Source: Stackebrandtia endophytica
GTDB lineage: Bacteria > Actinomycetota > Actinomycetes > Mycobacteriales > Micromonosporaceae
Length of the DNA: 64,000 bases
Direction: 5' to 3'
NCBI RefSeq assembly: GCF_006716355.1
Contig: NZ_VFOW01000001.1
Span: 2,170,001-2,234,000, forward strand
A program made the translations under genes and the position numbers. The notes beneath the pieces are model-generated. The model was not told where the DNA came from. It saw only the letters and a list, made by a program, of their open reading frames with translations, and made no database searches. This document shows positions 8,682 through 16,876 of this stretch, piece by piece (the first letter of the stretch is position 1; each line of letters starts with the position of its first letter).

Positions 8682-9311
8682 GTGGTGAATCATCAGGACG
8701 AGACCAGGACGGCCTACGACGGAGTCGTCGAGCTGTACGCATCGCTGTTCGCAAACCGGCTGGAGACACAACCTTTCTCTCGGACCATGATCGGCACTTT
8801 CGCCGAACTGGTGCGCGCGACAGGCAACCCGCGGGCAGCGGACGTCGGGTGCGGGCCTGGACATCTGACAGCCATGCTGCACGAACTGGGCCTGGACGCC
8901 TTCGGACTCGACCTCGCCCCCGGCATGATCGACCACGCCCGGCAGGCCCATCCGGCGCTGCGCTTCCAGGAGGCGCGGATGGAATGCCTGCCGATCGAGG
9001 ACGCCGCCCTCGGCGGCGTCCTGGCCCACTACTCGATGATCCACACCCCTCCGGGAGAACTACCGGAGCTGCTCGCCGAGCAGGCACGCGTCCTGGCGCC
9101 GGGTGGCCTGCTCCTGGTCTCCTTCTTCGGGACCGACGAACAAGAACCGGTCCGCTTCGACCACAAGGTGGCGCCTGCCTACAGCTGGCCGGCGGATCGC
9201 CTCGCCGAACTGCTGGCCGACGCCGGGCTCGTTCCCTTCGCCCGGTTGCTCCACGATCCAGCCTCCGAAAGGGGCTTCCTCGACGCCCATCTGCTGGCCC
9301 GCCGTTCGTAG
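8682..9311 (+). CDS. Class I SAM-dependent methyltransferase
   Basis: A 209-residue Methyltransf_11-type protein. Motif I is visible as AADVGCGPGHLTAMLHELGL (residues 48-67), followed by the acidic FGLDLAPGMIDHAR, a post-motif LPIEDAALGGVLAHYSMIH and the motif III-like RVLAPGGLLLVSFF. The C-terminal SWPADRLAELLADAGL helix is typical of actinobacterial small-molecule methyltransferases. The acceptor is unknown. It starts at GTG 8682 (or GTG 8685), immediately beside the transposase remnant on the other strand, so it may have arrived with a mobile element. It is not in an operon with the neighbouring nuo genes, which run on the opposite strand. Confidence 0.87.
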   Translation: MVNHQDETRTAYDGVVELYASLFANRLETQPFSRTMIGTFAELVRATGNPRAADVGCGPGHLTAMLHELGLDAFGLDLAPGMIDHARQAHPALRFQEARMECLPIEDAALGGVLAHYSMIHTPPGELPELLAEQARVLAPGGLLLVSFFGTDEQEPVRFDHKVAPAYSWPADRLAELLADAGLVPFARLLHDPASERGFLDAHLLARRS

Positions 9312-9417
9312 GCCCTGCCCGGTAATCCCCGCCGGACGGTCGGCGCACCTCCCGATTGCCCTCAGCCGAACCTCGCTGATTGAACGGGAATTGTCAGACA
9401 GGCTCTAGTGACCGCAA

Positions 9418-9441
9418 CGGCCCGACCATCGTGTCGGGCCG
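9418..9441 (-). terminator. Hairpin terminator after nuoJ
   Basis: A perfect 9-base inverted repeat (9418-9426 and 9433-9441) begins directly after the nuoJ stop codon. It implies that the transcript ends here and does not continue into other nuo genes. Confidence 0.7.
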
Positions 9442-9954
9442 TCACCTCTTCTCCACCGCGGACCTGCGCACCGAGATCACGATCGCGCCGACCAGCGCCG
9501 ACAGCAACAGGATCGACAGCAGCTCGAACGGCAGCACCCAGGAGCCGAAGACCTCCGCGCCCAGACGTTCGGCGGTGCCGGGTTGCACCGAGTTCATGTC
9601 GACCGCGCGCCACCGGAACGTCTCGATGAACACCGCCGCGAGTCCGACCCCGGCCGCGCCCCCGATGAGGGCGGCGGGCCAACGGCGACGGTCCATGTTC
9701 TCGCCGGCGCCGATGGGTGCGCGGGTCAGCATCACGGCGAACAGCAGCAGTACGACGACGGCACCGACGTAGATCAACACCTGGACCCAGGCGACCAGTT
9801 CGGCGGTCAACACCAGGAAGCAGGCGGCCAGTCCACCCAGGGCGACGACCAACCACAGGCCGGCTCGCACCAGATGCGCCGTCGTGACGACCCGGAAACC
9901 GGCGGCGAGAGTGATCACGCCGAACACGCACAGCAGCACATCGGTGATGGTCAT
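9442..9954 (-). CDS. nuoJ: NADH-quinone oxidoreductase subunit J
   Basis: A 170-residue membrane subunit of respiratory complex I. Five hydrophobic helices are visible. The conserved third-helix region reads [20 protein letters not shown], the diagnostic NuoJ segment containing the pi-bulge, and the C-terminus has [20 protein letters not shown]. The start codon overlaps the nuoI stop (ATGA), so the two are translationally coupled. In a complete nuo operon NuoK would follow, but here a terminator hairpin comes directly after the stop. The assignment is firm. Whether the subunit works in a complex encoded elsewhere is unknown. Confidence 0.92.
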   Translation of the reverse strand: MTITDVLLCVFGVITLAAGFRVVTTAHLVRAGLWLVVALGGLAACFLVLTAELVAWVQVLIYVGAVVVLLLFAVMLTRAPIGAGENMDRRRWPAALIGGAAGVGLAAVFIETFRWRAVDMNSVQPGTAERLGAEVFGSWVLPFELLSILLLSALVGAIVISVRRSAVEKR

Positions 9955-10454
9955 AAGGCCTTCTTCTCCGCCGAGGTCTCCTCTTTGGACTTCTCCCCCA
10001 TGGGGTCGTGTGCCGGGGGCGCCGGAACCGTGGGCATCCACTCACCCAACCGGTCCTTGTCGTGCAACAGATCTCGGATGTCGGTCTCGGCGTACTCGAA
10101 CTCCGGCGACCAGTAGAGGGCGTCGAACGGACACACCTCGACGCAGATGCCGCAGTACATGCACAGCGAGAAGTCGATGTCGAACCGGTCGAGCACGTTG
10201 CGTTGCCGCGTGCGGGCCGCGCCGGGGGTCTCGACGGTCTCCTTGTGGGAGTCGATGTAGATGCACCAGTCCGGACATTCCCTGGCGCACAACATGCACA
10301 CCGTGCAGTTGGCCTCCAGCAGCGCGATCACCCCGCGTGACCGGGGCGGCAGCTCCGGCGCCACGTCGGGGTACTGCTGGGTGCCGACCGGCTTGGTCAT
10401 CGTCTTCAGGGTGACGGCCAAACCCTTGGCCAGGCCACTGCCGGGGATGTTCAT
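9951..10454 (-). CDS. nuoI: NADH-quinone oxidoreductase subunit I
   Basis: A 167-residue ferredoxin-like subunit carrying two [4Fe-4S] clusters (N6a/N6b). The cluster motifs are [15 protein letters not shown] and [18 protein letters not shown], each with the CxxCxxCxxxCP pattern. The N-terminal [19 protein letters not shown] is the usual NuoI amphipathic start, and the acidic/Lys-rich tail is typical of actinobacteria. The ATG at 10454 was chosen over an upstream in-frame start because homologues begin just before this helix. The gene sits with nuoJ only; none of nuoA-H or nuoK-N is present in the window. Confidence 0.94.
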   Translation of the reverse strand: MNIPGSGLAKGLAVTLKTMTKPVGTQQYPDVAPELPPRSRGVIALLEANCTVCMLCARECPDWCIYIDSHKETVETPGAARTRQRNVLDRFDIDFSLCMYCGICVEVCPFDALYWSPEFEYAETDIRDLLHDKDRLGEWMPTVPAPPAHDPMGEKSKEETSAEKKAL

Positions 10455-10562
10455 GCCTCCATCCTGGCATGGGTCGGTGAGCTTCGGTTGCACGACTGGA
10501 GCACCTGAGAGGTTGTTTCGAACCTGCTGGGGCCGCTCACCGCCGCCGAAACCGAGCGGCGG

Positions 10563-11447
10563 TCAGTCGATCATCGCCGGTGATGGGTTGATCCTGTCGC
10601 CGTCCCAACTGAGGTCGGCGTCCTCGGTGACCTCGAACGATTCGAACCGGTCGTCAGCCACGACCGCCTCGATCAGAGCGCGAGTACCGGCAACCAGGGT
10701 GGAATCGAAATCGATCTCGCTTGCCACGACCCACGCCCGGTCGCCTGGCCACAGCAATTGGGGAGTCACTCCGGGAAAGTCCGTTGTCCACCCCAGACCC
10801 GACCGGTACACCCAGTCAGGGTCGGCGAGTTCGGAAAGACTGGTCTCGAACAGCATGAAGTCGCGTCCCGGCCACTTGAGAAACGGCCCCGCGTCCACAG
10901 CCCGGCTGACGGCAGGATCAACTGCGGCAACCGATTCGGCTTCAATGCGCGCTCGCTCCCGCTGGATCGTCTCCTCATCATTGCCGGTGAAGCCGAACGA
11001 CCCGACACTCTGCGACGGATGCAACTGGCCGAATCCATTCCAGACTCCGGCGGTCACCTCCTCGGGCTCATCGGTGGCCGCTCCGAGGTGCTCGGTGAGC
11101 GCGGCGAGCAGTCGCGGGTCGAACCAGCCCTCACTGGACTGATCGACCTCCCAGCCGTCGTCGAAGGACCTGGCTTCCTCGTCATCGGTGATGCTTCGCC
11201 ACTGCACCAGAGGATGCATGACTCGACCATTCCGGGCGGCGACGTCGGACCACCGCCAGGTCGCCTCCTCCACGACCCCGGTGTTGCCCCACTCGTCGGT
11301 GACCGCGGTGTCGAAACGGACCGCCTCGACGGGGTGCAGGATCCGTACGTACGCCTCGAACCCGGTGCCGACGACATCGCCGATACCGCGGTGACCGATA
11401 CGCGCCAGCAGCCACGCACCACGGTCGACTTTCGTTGTGAACTTCAC
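10563..11447 (-). CDS. Conserved actinobacterial hypothetical protein
   Basis: A soluble 294-residue protein with no signal peptide and no motif I can tie to a family with confidence. It begins VKFTTKVDRGAWLLARIGHR and contains many Trp and acidic residues, for example WRWSDVAARNGRVMHPLVQW and GQLHPSQSVGSFGF. The C-terminal part (LLWPGDRAWVVASEIDFDST, then ALIEAVVADDRFESFEV) resembles proteins often annotated only as hypothetical in actinomycetes. The GTG at 11447 is preferred; an ATG at 11495 adds 16 residues and has no ribosome-binding site. It is the sole gene between nuoI and the ABC-F gene on this strand. The function is unknown. Confidence 0.7.
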   Translation of the reverse strand: MKFTTKVDRGAWLLARIGHRGIGDVVGTGFEAYVRILHPVEAVRFDTAVTDEWGNTGVVEEATWRWSDVAARNGRVMHPLVQWRSITDDEEARSFDDGWEVDQSSEGWFDPRLLAALTEHLGAATDEPEEVTAGVWNGFGQLHPSQSVGSFGFTGNDEETIQRERARIEAESVAAVDPAVSRAVDAGPFLKWPGRDFMLFETSLSELADPDWVYRSGLGWTTDFPGVTPQLLWPGDRAWVVASEIDFDSTLVAGTRALIEAVVADDRFESFEVTEDADLSWDGDRINPSPAMID

Positions 11448-11686
11448 GTGGCCCAACCTAACCGAACTCCCCAATCGGGGACTGTTCATCGGCATGGAAC
11501 GGGGGAGGCTGTCGCAGGTCCTCGGGCCCGACGTGTTGGTGTCGGTCCGGCTGCGTCACCCTCGTCTTCCAGGGGGCGTCGGTTCGCCGGAATCCCGCCG
11601 CCGTACCCGGATGGTGGGGCCGTCGTCCTCCGGATGCAACGGCTTCGGTATGCGTTGTTCTCATCGGTGAGGTCGACGCCAATCGG

Positions 11687-11720
11687 CGGCCCAGGGGATC
11701 GAAGCCGGTCCCCTGGGCCG
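11687..11720 (-). terminator. Hairpin terminator after the ABC-F gene
   Basis: A perfect 12-base inverted repeat (11687-11698 and 11709-11720) ends 4 bases from the stop codon of the ABC-F gene. The remaining bases of 11448-11724 show no gene. Confidence 0.75.
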
Positions 11721-11724
11721 TCTA

Positions 11725-13359
11725 CTAACCGTGTTCGGTCACTCCGACGCCGCGTTCGACGTCCAACCACCGGTTGATGCCGATGGCCCGCAGGAACGCC
11801 ACGTCGTGACTGACCACGACCAGCGCGCCCCGGTAGGCGTTGAGCGCCTGCTCCAGTTGTCGCGTGCTGGTCATGTCCAGGTTGTTCGTGGGCTCGTCCA
11901 ACATCAACAACCCGGGCGCCGGTTCGGCCGACAGGACGCACGCCAACGCCGCGCGCAGCCGCTCGCCACCCGACAACGTCTCGACCAACTGGTCGGGTCG
12001 GTCCTTGCGGAACAGGAAGCGCGCCAACCTGGTCCGCAGCAGCGTGTTCGACGCCGATGGAGCGAACCGCCGCATGTTGTCGAGGATGCTCTTCGACTCG
12101 TCGAGCAGTTCGAGCCGTTGCGGCAGGTAGTGCGCCGACACGCCCAACTTCACCGATCCCCGCTGCATCGAGACGGAGTGTGGTGTCAGTTCACCGGCCA
12201 ACAGCCGAAGCAGCGTGGTCTTGCCCGATCCGTTGGCGCCCACCAATGCGACCCGTTCGGGACCGCGCAGGTGCAGTGAGAACCCGTCCTCGCCGAACAC
12301 CGGTTCATCGCCGTAGGCGACGTTGGCGTCGGTCACGACGCAGACGTCACGACCGGCGGGGACCTCGGTCTCGGGAAGATCCACTTTGATCTCGGCGTCG
12401 TCGCGGACCTGTTCCTCGGCCTCCTCCAGTCGAGACTTGGCGTCGGCCAGATCGGTCTGCTTGTCGATCTTCAACTTGGCGGCACTGACCTGCGCCTGGC
12501 GCTTGCGCGCGTTCATCACTATGAGCGGTTCACGTTTCTGCTCGTGCATCTTCTTGCCGTACCGCAGACGCTTGGTCAGTTTCTCCTGAGTGGCGATCAG
12601 CTCCTGCTTCTGCTTGTTCATGTCTGCCTTGGCGACCCGGACCATCCGTTCCGCGGCCTCCTGTTCGATTCCGATCGCGGTCTCGTAGGCGGTGTAGCCG
12701 CCCTCGAAGGTGCGCACCTTGCTGTCCCGCAGTTCCGCGATGGCGTCCATGCGTTCCAACAGTTCACGATCGTGGCTGACGACCAGCAGCGTCTTACTGA
12801 AGGACTCCACGGTCTCGTACAGCCGTCGCCTGGCGACGATGTCGAGGTTGTTGGTCGGCTCGTCCAGGATCAGCACGTCAGGTCGGGTCAGAAGTCGCCC
12901 GGCCAGACCCACCAGCATGGACTCACCACCGGACAGGCCGGCGACGGTGCGATCCAGGTCGATGTGTTCCAGACCGAGCCGATCCAATTCGACGCGAGCC
13001 AGTTCCTCGACATCCCAGGCGTCACCGATGATCGCGAAGTTCGCCTCGTCGGTATCGCCGGCCTCGATCGCCTTCAGGGCGGCCCGCTGCGGCCGGATCC
13101 CGAGCAGCTCGTCGACATGGGTGTCCAATGTCAACGGCAGATTCTGCGGAAGCCACGCCACCTGGCCGACCACCTCGATGGAGCCCGACGCGGGAGCGAG
13201 CTCACCGGCGATCAGCCGCAACAGCGTCGATTTACCGCTGCCGTTGTTGCCGATGAATCCGGTGCGGCCGTCGCTGACGGTCAACTCCAAGCCGGTGAAC
13301 AACCGTTGGCCGTCCTGCCAGACGAAGTCCAGATTGTTGACCACAATGGAGGTAGACAT
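11725..13359 (-). CDS. ABC-F family ATP-binding protein (possible ribosome protection)
   Basis: A 544-residue soluble protein with two ATP-binding cassettes and no membrane segment, so it is an ABC-F protein rather than a transporter. Walker A motifs are GNNGSGKSTLLRL and GANGSGKTTLLRL; the signatures are LSGGES and LSGGERLRA, with Walker B VLILDEPTNNLDI and LLMLDEPTNNLDM. A long charged linker rich in Lys, Gln and Glu joins the halves. Known ABC-Fs either protect the ribosome from antibiotics or act as translation factors. The length, the absence of EttA-type extensions and the WhiB7-like promoter with a long leader favour a resistance role. The ATG at 13359 follows GAGGAG by 7 bases. It sits beside a xenobiotic-type monooxygenase. 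Confidence 0.92.
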   Translation of the reverse strand: MSTSIVVNNLDFVWQDGQRLFTGLELTVSDGRTGFIGNNGSGKSTLLRLIAGELAPASGSIEVVGQVAWLPQNLPLTLDTHVDELLGIRPQRAALKAIEAGDTDEANFAIIGDAWDVEELARVELDRLGLEHIDLDRTVAGLSGGESMLVGLAGRLLTRPDVLILDEPTNNLDIVARRRLYETVESFSKTLLVVSHDRELLERMDAIAELRDSKVRTFEGGYTAYETAIGIEQEAAERMVRVAKADMNKQKQELIATQEKLTKRLRYGKKMHEQKREPLIVMNARKRQAQVSAAKLKIDKQTDLADAKSRLEEAEEQVRDDAEIKVDLPETEVPAGRDVCVVTDANVAYGDEPVFGEDGFSLHLRGPERVALVGANGSGKTTLLRLLAGELTPHSVSMQRGSVKLGVSAHYLPQRLELLDESKSILDNMRRFAPSASNTLLRTRLARFLFRKDRPDQLVETLSGGERLRAALACVLSAEPAPGLLMLDEPTNNLDMTSTRQLEQALNAYRGALVVVSHDVAFLRAIGINRWLDVERGVGVTEHG

Positions 13360-13444
13360 GGTGTTTCTCCTCAAGGTTGATGGTGATATGACCTTTTGAG
13401 AAGCGACACCGCGTCAGTTGATACGGGAGTCGATGATGACCGAA

Positions 13445-13493
13445 CGTCGAATCAATCGACGGGCTGAAGGGTGAAGAACACCCGACGGGCCAC
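13445..13493 (-). promoter_or_regulatory. Upstream ORF and hairpin in the ABC-F leader
   Basis: Within the leader of the ABC-F gene, a GTG at 13493 opens a 13-codon frame encoding VARRVFFTLQPVD and stopping at 13452. A perfect hairpin (CGTCGA-N5-TCGACG, 13445-13461) has the stop codon in its loop region. The same frame could start further upstream, giving about 45 codons. No clear ribosome-binding site precedes the short start. The arrangement resembles ribosome-mediated attenuation leaders of antibiotic-resistance genes, but no complete attenuator could be demonstrated. Confidence 0.4.
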
Positions 13494-13653
13494 AGTTCTG
13501 CCAGATCGCTTGCGCCTTGGCACTGACGGATCAGGGGTCACACAACCCTCACTGATACCGGCCGGAACGAGCGGCCACGTCAGTCGCACCTGAGGCGGTG
13601 TCGGCGATCTAGCTTTCCACTGGCTGCCTAACGTCGGGGACAAAGACTCGGCA

Positions 13654-13691
13654 ATTGTAATCCGGCGAGGAGCCCGTGCCAAGCCGATTTT
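13654..13691 (-). promoter_or_regulatory. WhiB7-like promoter of the ABC-F gene
   Basis: Read on the minus strand, TTGGCA (13677-13682) and TACAAT (13654-13659) are separated by exactly 17 bases, a near-consensus sigma-A promoter. An AT-rich stretch, AAAAT (13687-13691), lies 4 bases upstream of the -35. WhiB7-dependent promoters have such an AT-rich patch about 3 bases upstream of the -35. Transcription would start near 13647, leaving a leader of nearly 290 bases before the ABC-F start. Confidence 0.6.
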
Positions 13692-13727
13692 CGGCGTGTT
13701 CCCCACCACCAGTCCCCGACGGCGTGG

Positions 13728-15335
13728 TCACCGGTCCGCTCGGGGCGAGGTCGGTTTCGGTGGGGCGACGGCGAGGATCTTTCGCAGGTACTCGGCGACG
13801 GCGGAGGTCTTCGGATCGTCCGTCGTGAGTCCTATGTATCCGTCGGGCCGGATCAGCACGAGGCCGTCGCCCTCGACGCCGTAGAGGTCACGGGCCTCGC
13901 CGGTCTCGTCGATGAACACCGATTCCGACGGGTCACGCCGGGTGGCGGCGGGGAGAACACGGTGCACGTGGACCCCGGGTGGCAGCTGTGGGATAGGACC
14001 GTGGCCGAAGATGAGCAGCGTGATGTGGCTGCCGCGGAACAGATCGAACAGGCGGACGTCCCCATTGGTCGTCGAGTCGACGCCACGGGCGTCCGGGGCG
14101 CGGTCACCGGCACGGACCTTCAGCGGCTCGCCCGTTTCGACGGTGAGGCTGCCTCCCCGGTAGGTGATGCCGAGCTGGCTGGTGTCCGCGAAGGGGTCGC
14201 GGCCTTGAAAGGCTTCGACGATGCGTCCCGAGACGCGCATCGTGTCGGATCCGGCCCAGGATTTGCTGCGAGTCGTCGTCGAGGCCAAGACGTGCTCGGC
14301 TATCGGCATCCGCTCCTCCTCGTACGTGTCGAGTAGTGATTCCGGGGCGCCGGTGATTACCTCGGCGAGTTTCCAGCCGAGGTTGTAGGCGTCCTGGATT
14401 CCAGTGTTCATGCCCTGACCGCCGGCGGGCGAGTGGACGTGGGCGGCGTCGCCGGCCAGGAAGACGCGACGGTCACGGTATCGATCGACCATGCGGACGT
14501 TGACCTGATACACCGAGAGGTAGACGGGATCGCGGAAGCTCACTCCCGGCATCGCGACGTGCCGGGCGAAGGCCTCGGTGAAGGTCTCCACGGTGATCGG
14601 TGCGTCATCCGGGCCGCTCCGCGGGGGCAGCGGCGCGGTGAAGAACCAGGTTCGGCTCTTCGGCATCGGATACAACGTGAGCATGCCGCCGGGGCCCGTC
14701 GCCCACATGTGGGCGACCGTGGAGTCGAGCCCGTCGACGCCGAGGTTGCCGAACAGCATGCGCTGCCGGTCGTCCCAGGTCTCGCCGAGGAAGCTGATCC
14801 GAGCCCGCTTGCGCACGGTGCTGCCGGCGCCGTCGCAGCCGACCAGATAACGCGCCCGAATCCTCCGGAGTTCGCCGCCGACGCGCACCATCGCCGTGAC
14901 CGCGTCGTGGTGCTGCGCGATATCGGTCAGTTCCACGCCGAGCTCCACCCGCCTGCCCGATGATTCGAAGCTGCCACGCAGAGCGGCTTCGGTGAACTGC
15001 TGTCCCACGATGAGGCTGCCCGGATACGGAGCCCCCGGTACCGGGGGTGGGTCGTAGATCGTCGCCTCGCGCACCAGTCGTCCCTCGGCATCGTAGAAGC
15101 GCGTCGGGATCGGCGTCTCGGCGTGTTCGATCAGCTCGGCGATCACGCCGAGGTCCTCCAATACCTCCTGGGTGCGGGCGCGAACACCGCGTGCCCGGGT
15201 CCCGACCGGATGGGCATCGGCTCGATCGATGACGCGAACATCGACATCACGGCGAGCCAGATCGCACGCCAGCGTCAGCCCCACCGGACCGGCGCCGACG
15301 ATCAGGACGTCGGTCGTCACTTCTGGATCTGTCAT
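13728..15335 (-). CDS. FAD-dependent aromatic monooxygenase
   Basis: A 535-residue class A flavoprotein hydroxylase. The Rossmann motif DVLIVGAGPVGLTLACDLAR is at the N-terminus, and the FAD/NADPH-binding DG motif appears as YLVGCDGAGSTVRKRARI. The second FAD motif is RVFLAGDAAHVHSPAGGQGM, followed by NTGIQDAYNLGWKLAE. The last about 140 residues form the thioredoxin-like C-terminal domain typical of phenol-2-monooxygenase and polyketide or rifampicin hydroxylases. It uses NAD(P)H and O2 to hydroxylate an aromatic compound, either for catabolism, tailoring or antibiotic inactivation. It is divergent from a TetR regulator across two palindromes and is probably repressed by it. The substrate is unknown. 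Confidence 0.92.
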   Translation of the reverse strand: MTDPEVTTDVLIVGAGPVGLTLACDLARRDVDVRVIDRADAHPVGTRARGVRARTQEVLEDLGVIAELIEHAETPIPTRFYDAEGRLVREATIYDPPPVPGAPYPGSLIVGQQFTEAALRGSFESSGRRVELGVELTDIAQHHDAVTAMVRVGGELRRIRARYLVGCDGAGSTVRKRARISFLGETWDDRQRMLFGNLGVDGLDSTVAHMWATGPGGMLTLYPMPKSRTWFFTAPLPPRSGPDDAPITVETFTEAFARHVAMPGVSFRDPVYLSVYQVNVRMVDRYRDRRVFLAGDAAHVHSPAGGQGMNTGIQDAYNLGWKLAEVITGAPESLLDTYEEERMPIAEHVLASTTTRSKSWAGSDTMRVSGRIVEAFQGRDPFADTSQLGITYRGGSLTVETGEPLKVRAGDRAPDARGVDSTTNGDVRLFDLFRGSHITLLIFGHGPIPQLPPGVHVHRVLPAATRRDPSESVFIDETGEARDLYGVEGDGLVLIRPDGYIGLTTDDPKTSAVAEYLRKILAVAPPKPTSPRADR

Positions 15336-15368
15336 GAGAAGGCTCCATTCACTGGTCCACTACCCAAG

Positions 15369-15405
15369 TGGGCGTGCGCCCATTATAAGTGGGCAGACGC
15401 CCACT
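15369..15405. promoter_or_regulatory. Paired palindromic TetR operators
   Basis: Two related palindromes lie between the divergent monooxygenase and TetR genes: TGGGCG-TG-CGCCCA (15369-15382) and AGTGGGC-AGAC-GCCCACT (15388-15405). They share the half-site GTGGGC/GCCCAC. A weaker half-site pair (CCACT-N5-AGTGG) overlaps the left one. Size, symmetry and location fit a TetR-family operator that controls both genes. Confidence 0.72.
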
Positions 15406-15493
15406 ATCCAATGCGGCGGTGCCGTCGGCTTCGAGTGGTACCGTGCCCACACCGGCGTCGGCACGCCGGTTCGAGGCCGAGGAAGGAGACCGT

Positions 15494-16096
15494 GTGCCCA
15501 CCGGAGTACCGATACGGGACGCGAAGCAGCAGTTGTTCGCCGCCGCCGAACGCGTCCTGCTTCGTGATGGGCTGAACGGGCTGACCAGTCGGGCCGTCAC
15601 CACCGAGGCAGGCGTCGCGAAAGGGCTGATGCATCGGCGCTTCGCGGACTTCGACGCGTTCCTCGCCGAGCTCGTTCTCGACCGTATCGCCCGAGTGGAG
15701 GAACAGACGCGGGTGTTGCTGGCGTCAGCCGGGCAGGGCACGGTCGTAGAACACCTCACCGACGCGCTGGTCGAACTGTTCTCACCGATGGCCGTCTCGG
15801 TCCTCGGGCTGATCATCGCCCGGCCCGGACTGCGGAACCGGTTGCGCGAGGCGGGAACGGCTCGCATTCCCCTCCTGGGCGAGGGAACGGAGATGATCCG
15901 CGCCTACCTCGCCGCGGAACAGCGGCAAGGTCGTCTCCCCGGCGAAGCGGATGTCGGAACCATGGCCCCGATGCTCACCGGCGCGGTCCATCTGCTCTGC
16001 ACGGAGCAGGTGGCCACCCCCGACAGCGCGGAGGTGAGCAAGATCGTCCGCGCCGCCGTGCCGATCGGTTCGGCGACGGGGTCCAACGCCGCTTGA
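15494..16096 (+). CDS. TetR family transcriptional regulator
   Basis: A 200-residue repressor. The N-terminal helix-turn-helix is AAERVLLRDGLNGLTSRAVT followed by TEAGVAKGLMHRRFADFDAF, the standard TetR DNA-binding domain with an Arg-Arg in the recognition region. The C-terminal ligand-binding domain is helical and not assignable to a ligand. The GTG at 15494 was chosen because AAGGAG lies about 6 bases upstream and the helix-turn-helix then starts near residue 10; an upstream ATG at 15389 overlaps the operator. It is divergent from the flavin monooxygenase, with operators between them, so autoregulation and repression of the monooxygenase are likely. Confidence 0.9.
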   Translation: MPTGVPIRDAKQQLFAAAERVLLRDGLNGLTSRAVTTEAGVAKGLMHRRFADFDAFLAELVLDRIARVEEQTRVLLASAGQGTVVEHLTDALVELFSPMAVSVLGLIIARPGLRNRLREAGTARIPLLGEGTEMIRAYLAAEQRQGRLPGEADVGTMAPMLTGAVHLLCTEQVATPDSAEVSKIVRAAVPIGSATGSNAA

Positions 16097-16136
16097 CGGG
16101 CGGACCCATCCCGCTGGAGCCGCGACCGGCTCGCGC

Positions 16137-16688
16137 TCACCGATTCAGCGGCATGACCAGGACCTGACCGGGCCACGGGTCGGCGTCGGGGCGATCGACC
16201 TCGAACGTGACGTCCAGGTCGAAACCCTGCGTCTGGTAGTACCGGACCAGAGCTTTGTCCGGGCCACGGAAACAGTCGACGCGCAATTGTTCGACGCCGG
16301 CCTTCTCCGCCAGTTCGCGGGCATGTTGCAACAGTCGCGTGCCGATCCGCTGCCCCTTGCGGGAGCGGTCGCTCACCAGGAACCGCACATACAGTTCCGG
16401 CACCTCGGCCTCGGGGACATAGGGCAGCGCCTCCCCCACGACCAGTGCCCCAACCGGTTCATCGTCCATCATGGCCATATAGAGGCCGTCGGATTCCTCC
16501 CACTCCTTGGCCTTGGCCACCCGGCGCTCATTGGCCGACGCGAGCTGGTCACCCCACTGGTCGGTACGGCCCTCGGCCACCAACCACTCCATCGTGCCGT
16601 CCAGGAACCCGATGATCAACGCGGCATCGCCCGGCTGGCCGGGGCGGATACTGACGAGCGGTTCAGTGGAGTGGCGCGGTTCAGTCAT
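16137..16688 (-). CDS. GNAT family N-acetyltransferase
   Basis: A 183-residue acetyl-CoA-dependent acyltransferase. The fold can be followed from SIRPGQPGDAALIIGFLDGT through GLYMAMMDDEPVGALVVG (beta 2-4) to the acetyl-CoA loop DRSRKGQRIGTRLLQHAREL (motif A, with the Arg/Gln-x-x-Gly-x-Gly/Ala pattern as KGQRIG). LRVDCFRGPDKALVRYYQTQ then GFDLDVTFEVDR completes the fold. The substrate is unknown. Two starts are possible, ATG at 16700 or at 16688. The second is used because GAGGA lies 12 bases before it, whereas it lies only about 1 base before the first. It stands alone, convergent with the TetR gene. Confidence 0.88.
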   Translation of the reverse strand: MTEPRHSTEPLVSIRPGQPGDAALIIGFLDGTMEWLVAEGRTDQWGDQLASANERRVAKAKEWEESDGLYMAMMDDEPVGALVVGEALPYVPEAEVPELYVRFLVSDRSRKGQRIGTRLLQHARELAEKAGVEQLRVDCFRGPDKALVRYYQTQGFDLDVTFEVDRPDADPWPGQVLVMPLNR

Positions 16689-16876
16689 GCGGCCAATCAT
16701 TCCTCAATCGACCCACGATCCCCCCGACTCGGCCTATGACTTCGGTTACGCAGGTGTTGCTGACGATGAACCCGTATACCCGCCTGAACCGGGGCGTGAT
16801 CAATTGATGCGCAACCGAACAAACGAGCATCCCGAAGTGGGGGCTCACCATCGATGTGCAGATCAGCGGGTGCGCG

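Noticed and set aside
9340-9417. Right end of an insertion sequence
   Set aside because: The sequence TTGTCAGACAGGCTC looked like a terminal repeat, but I could not find its partner at the left side of the transposase remnant, so no element boundary is claimed.
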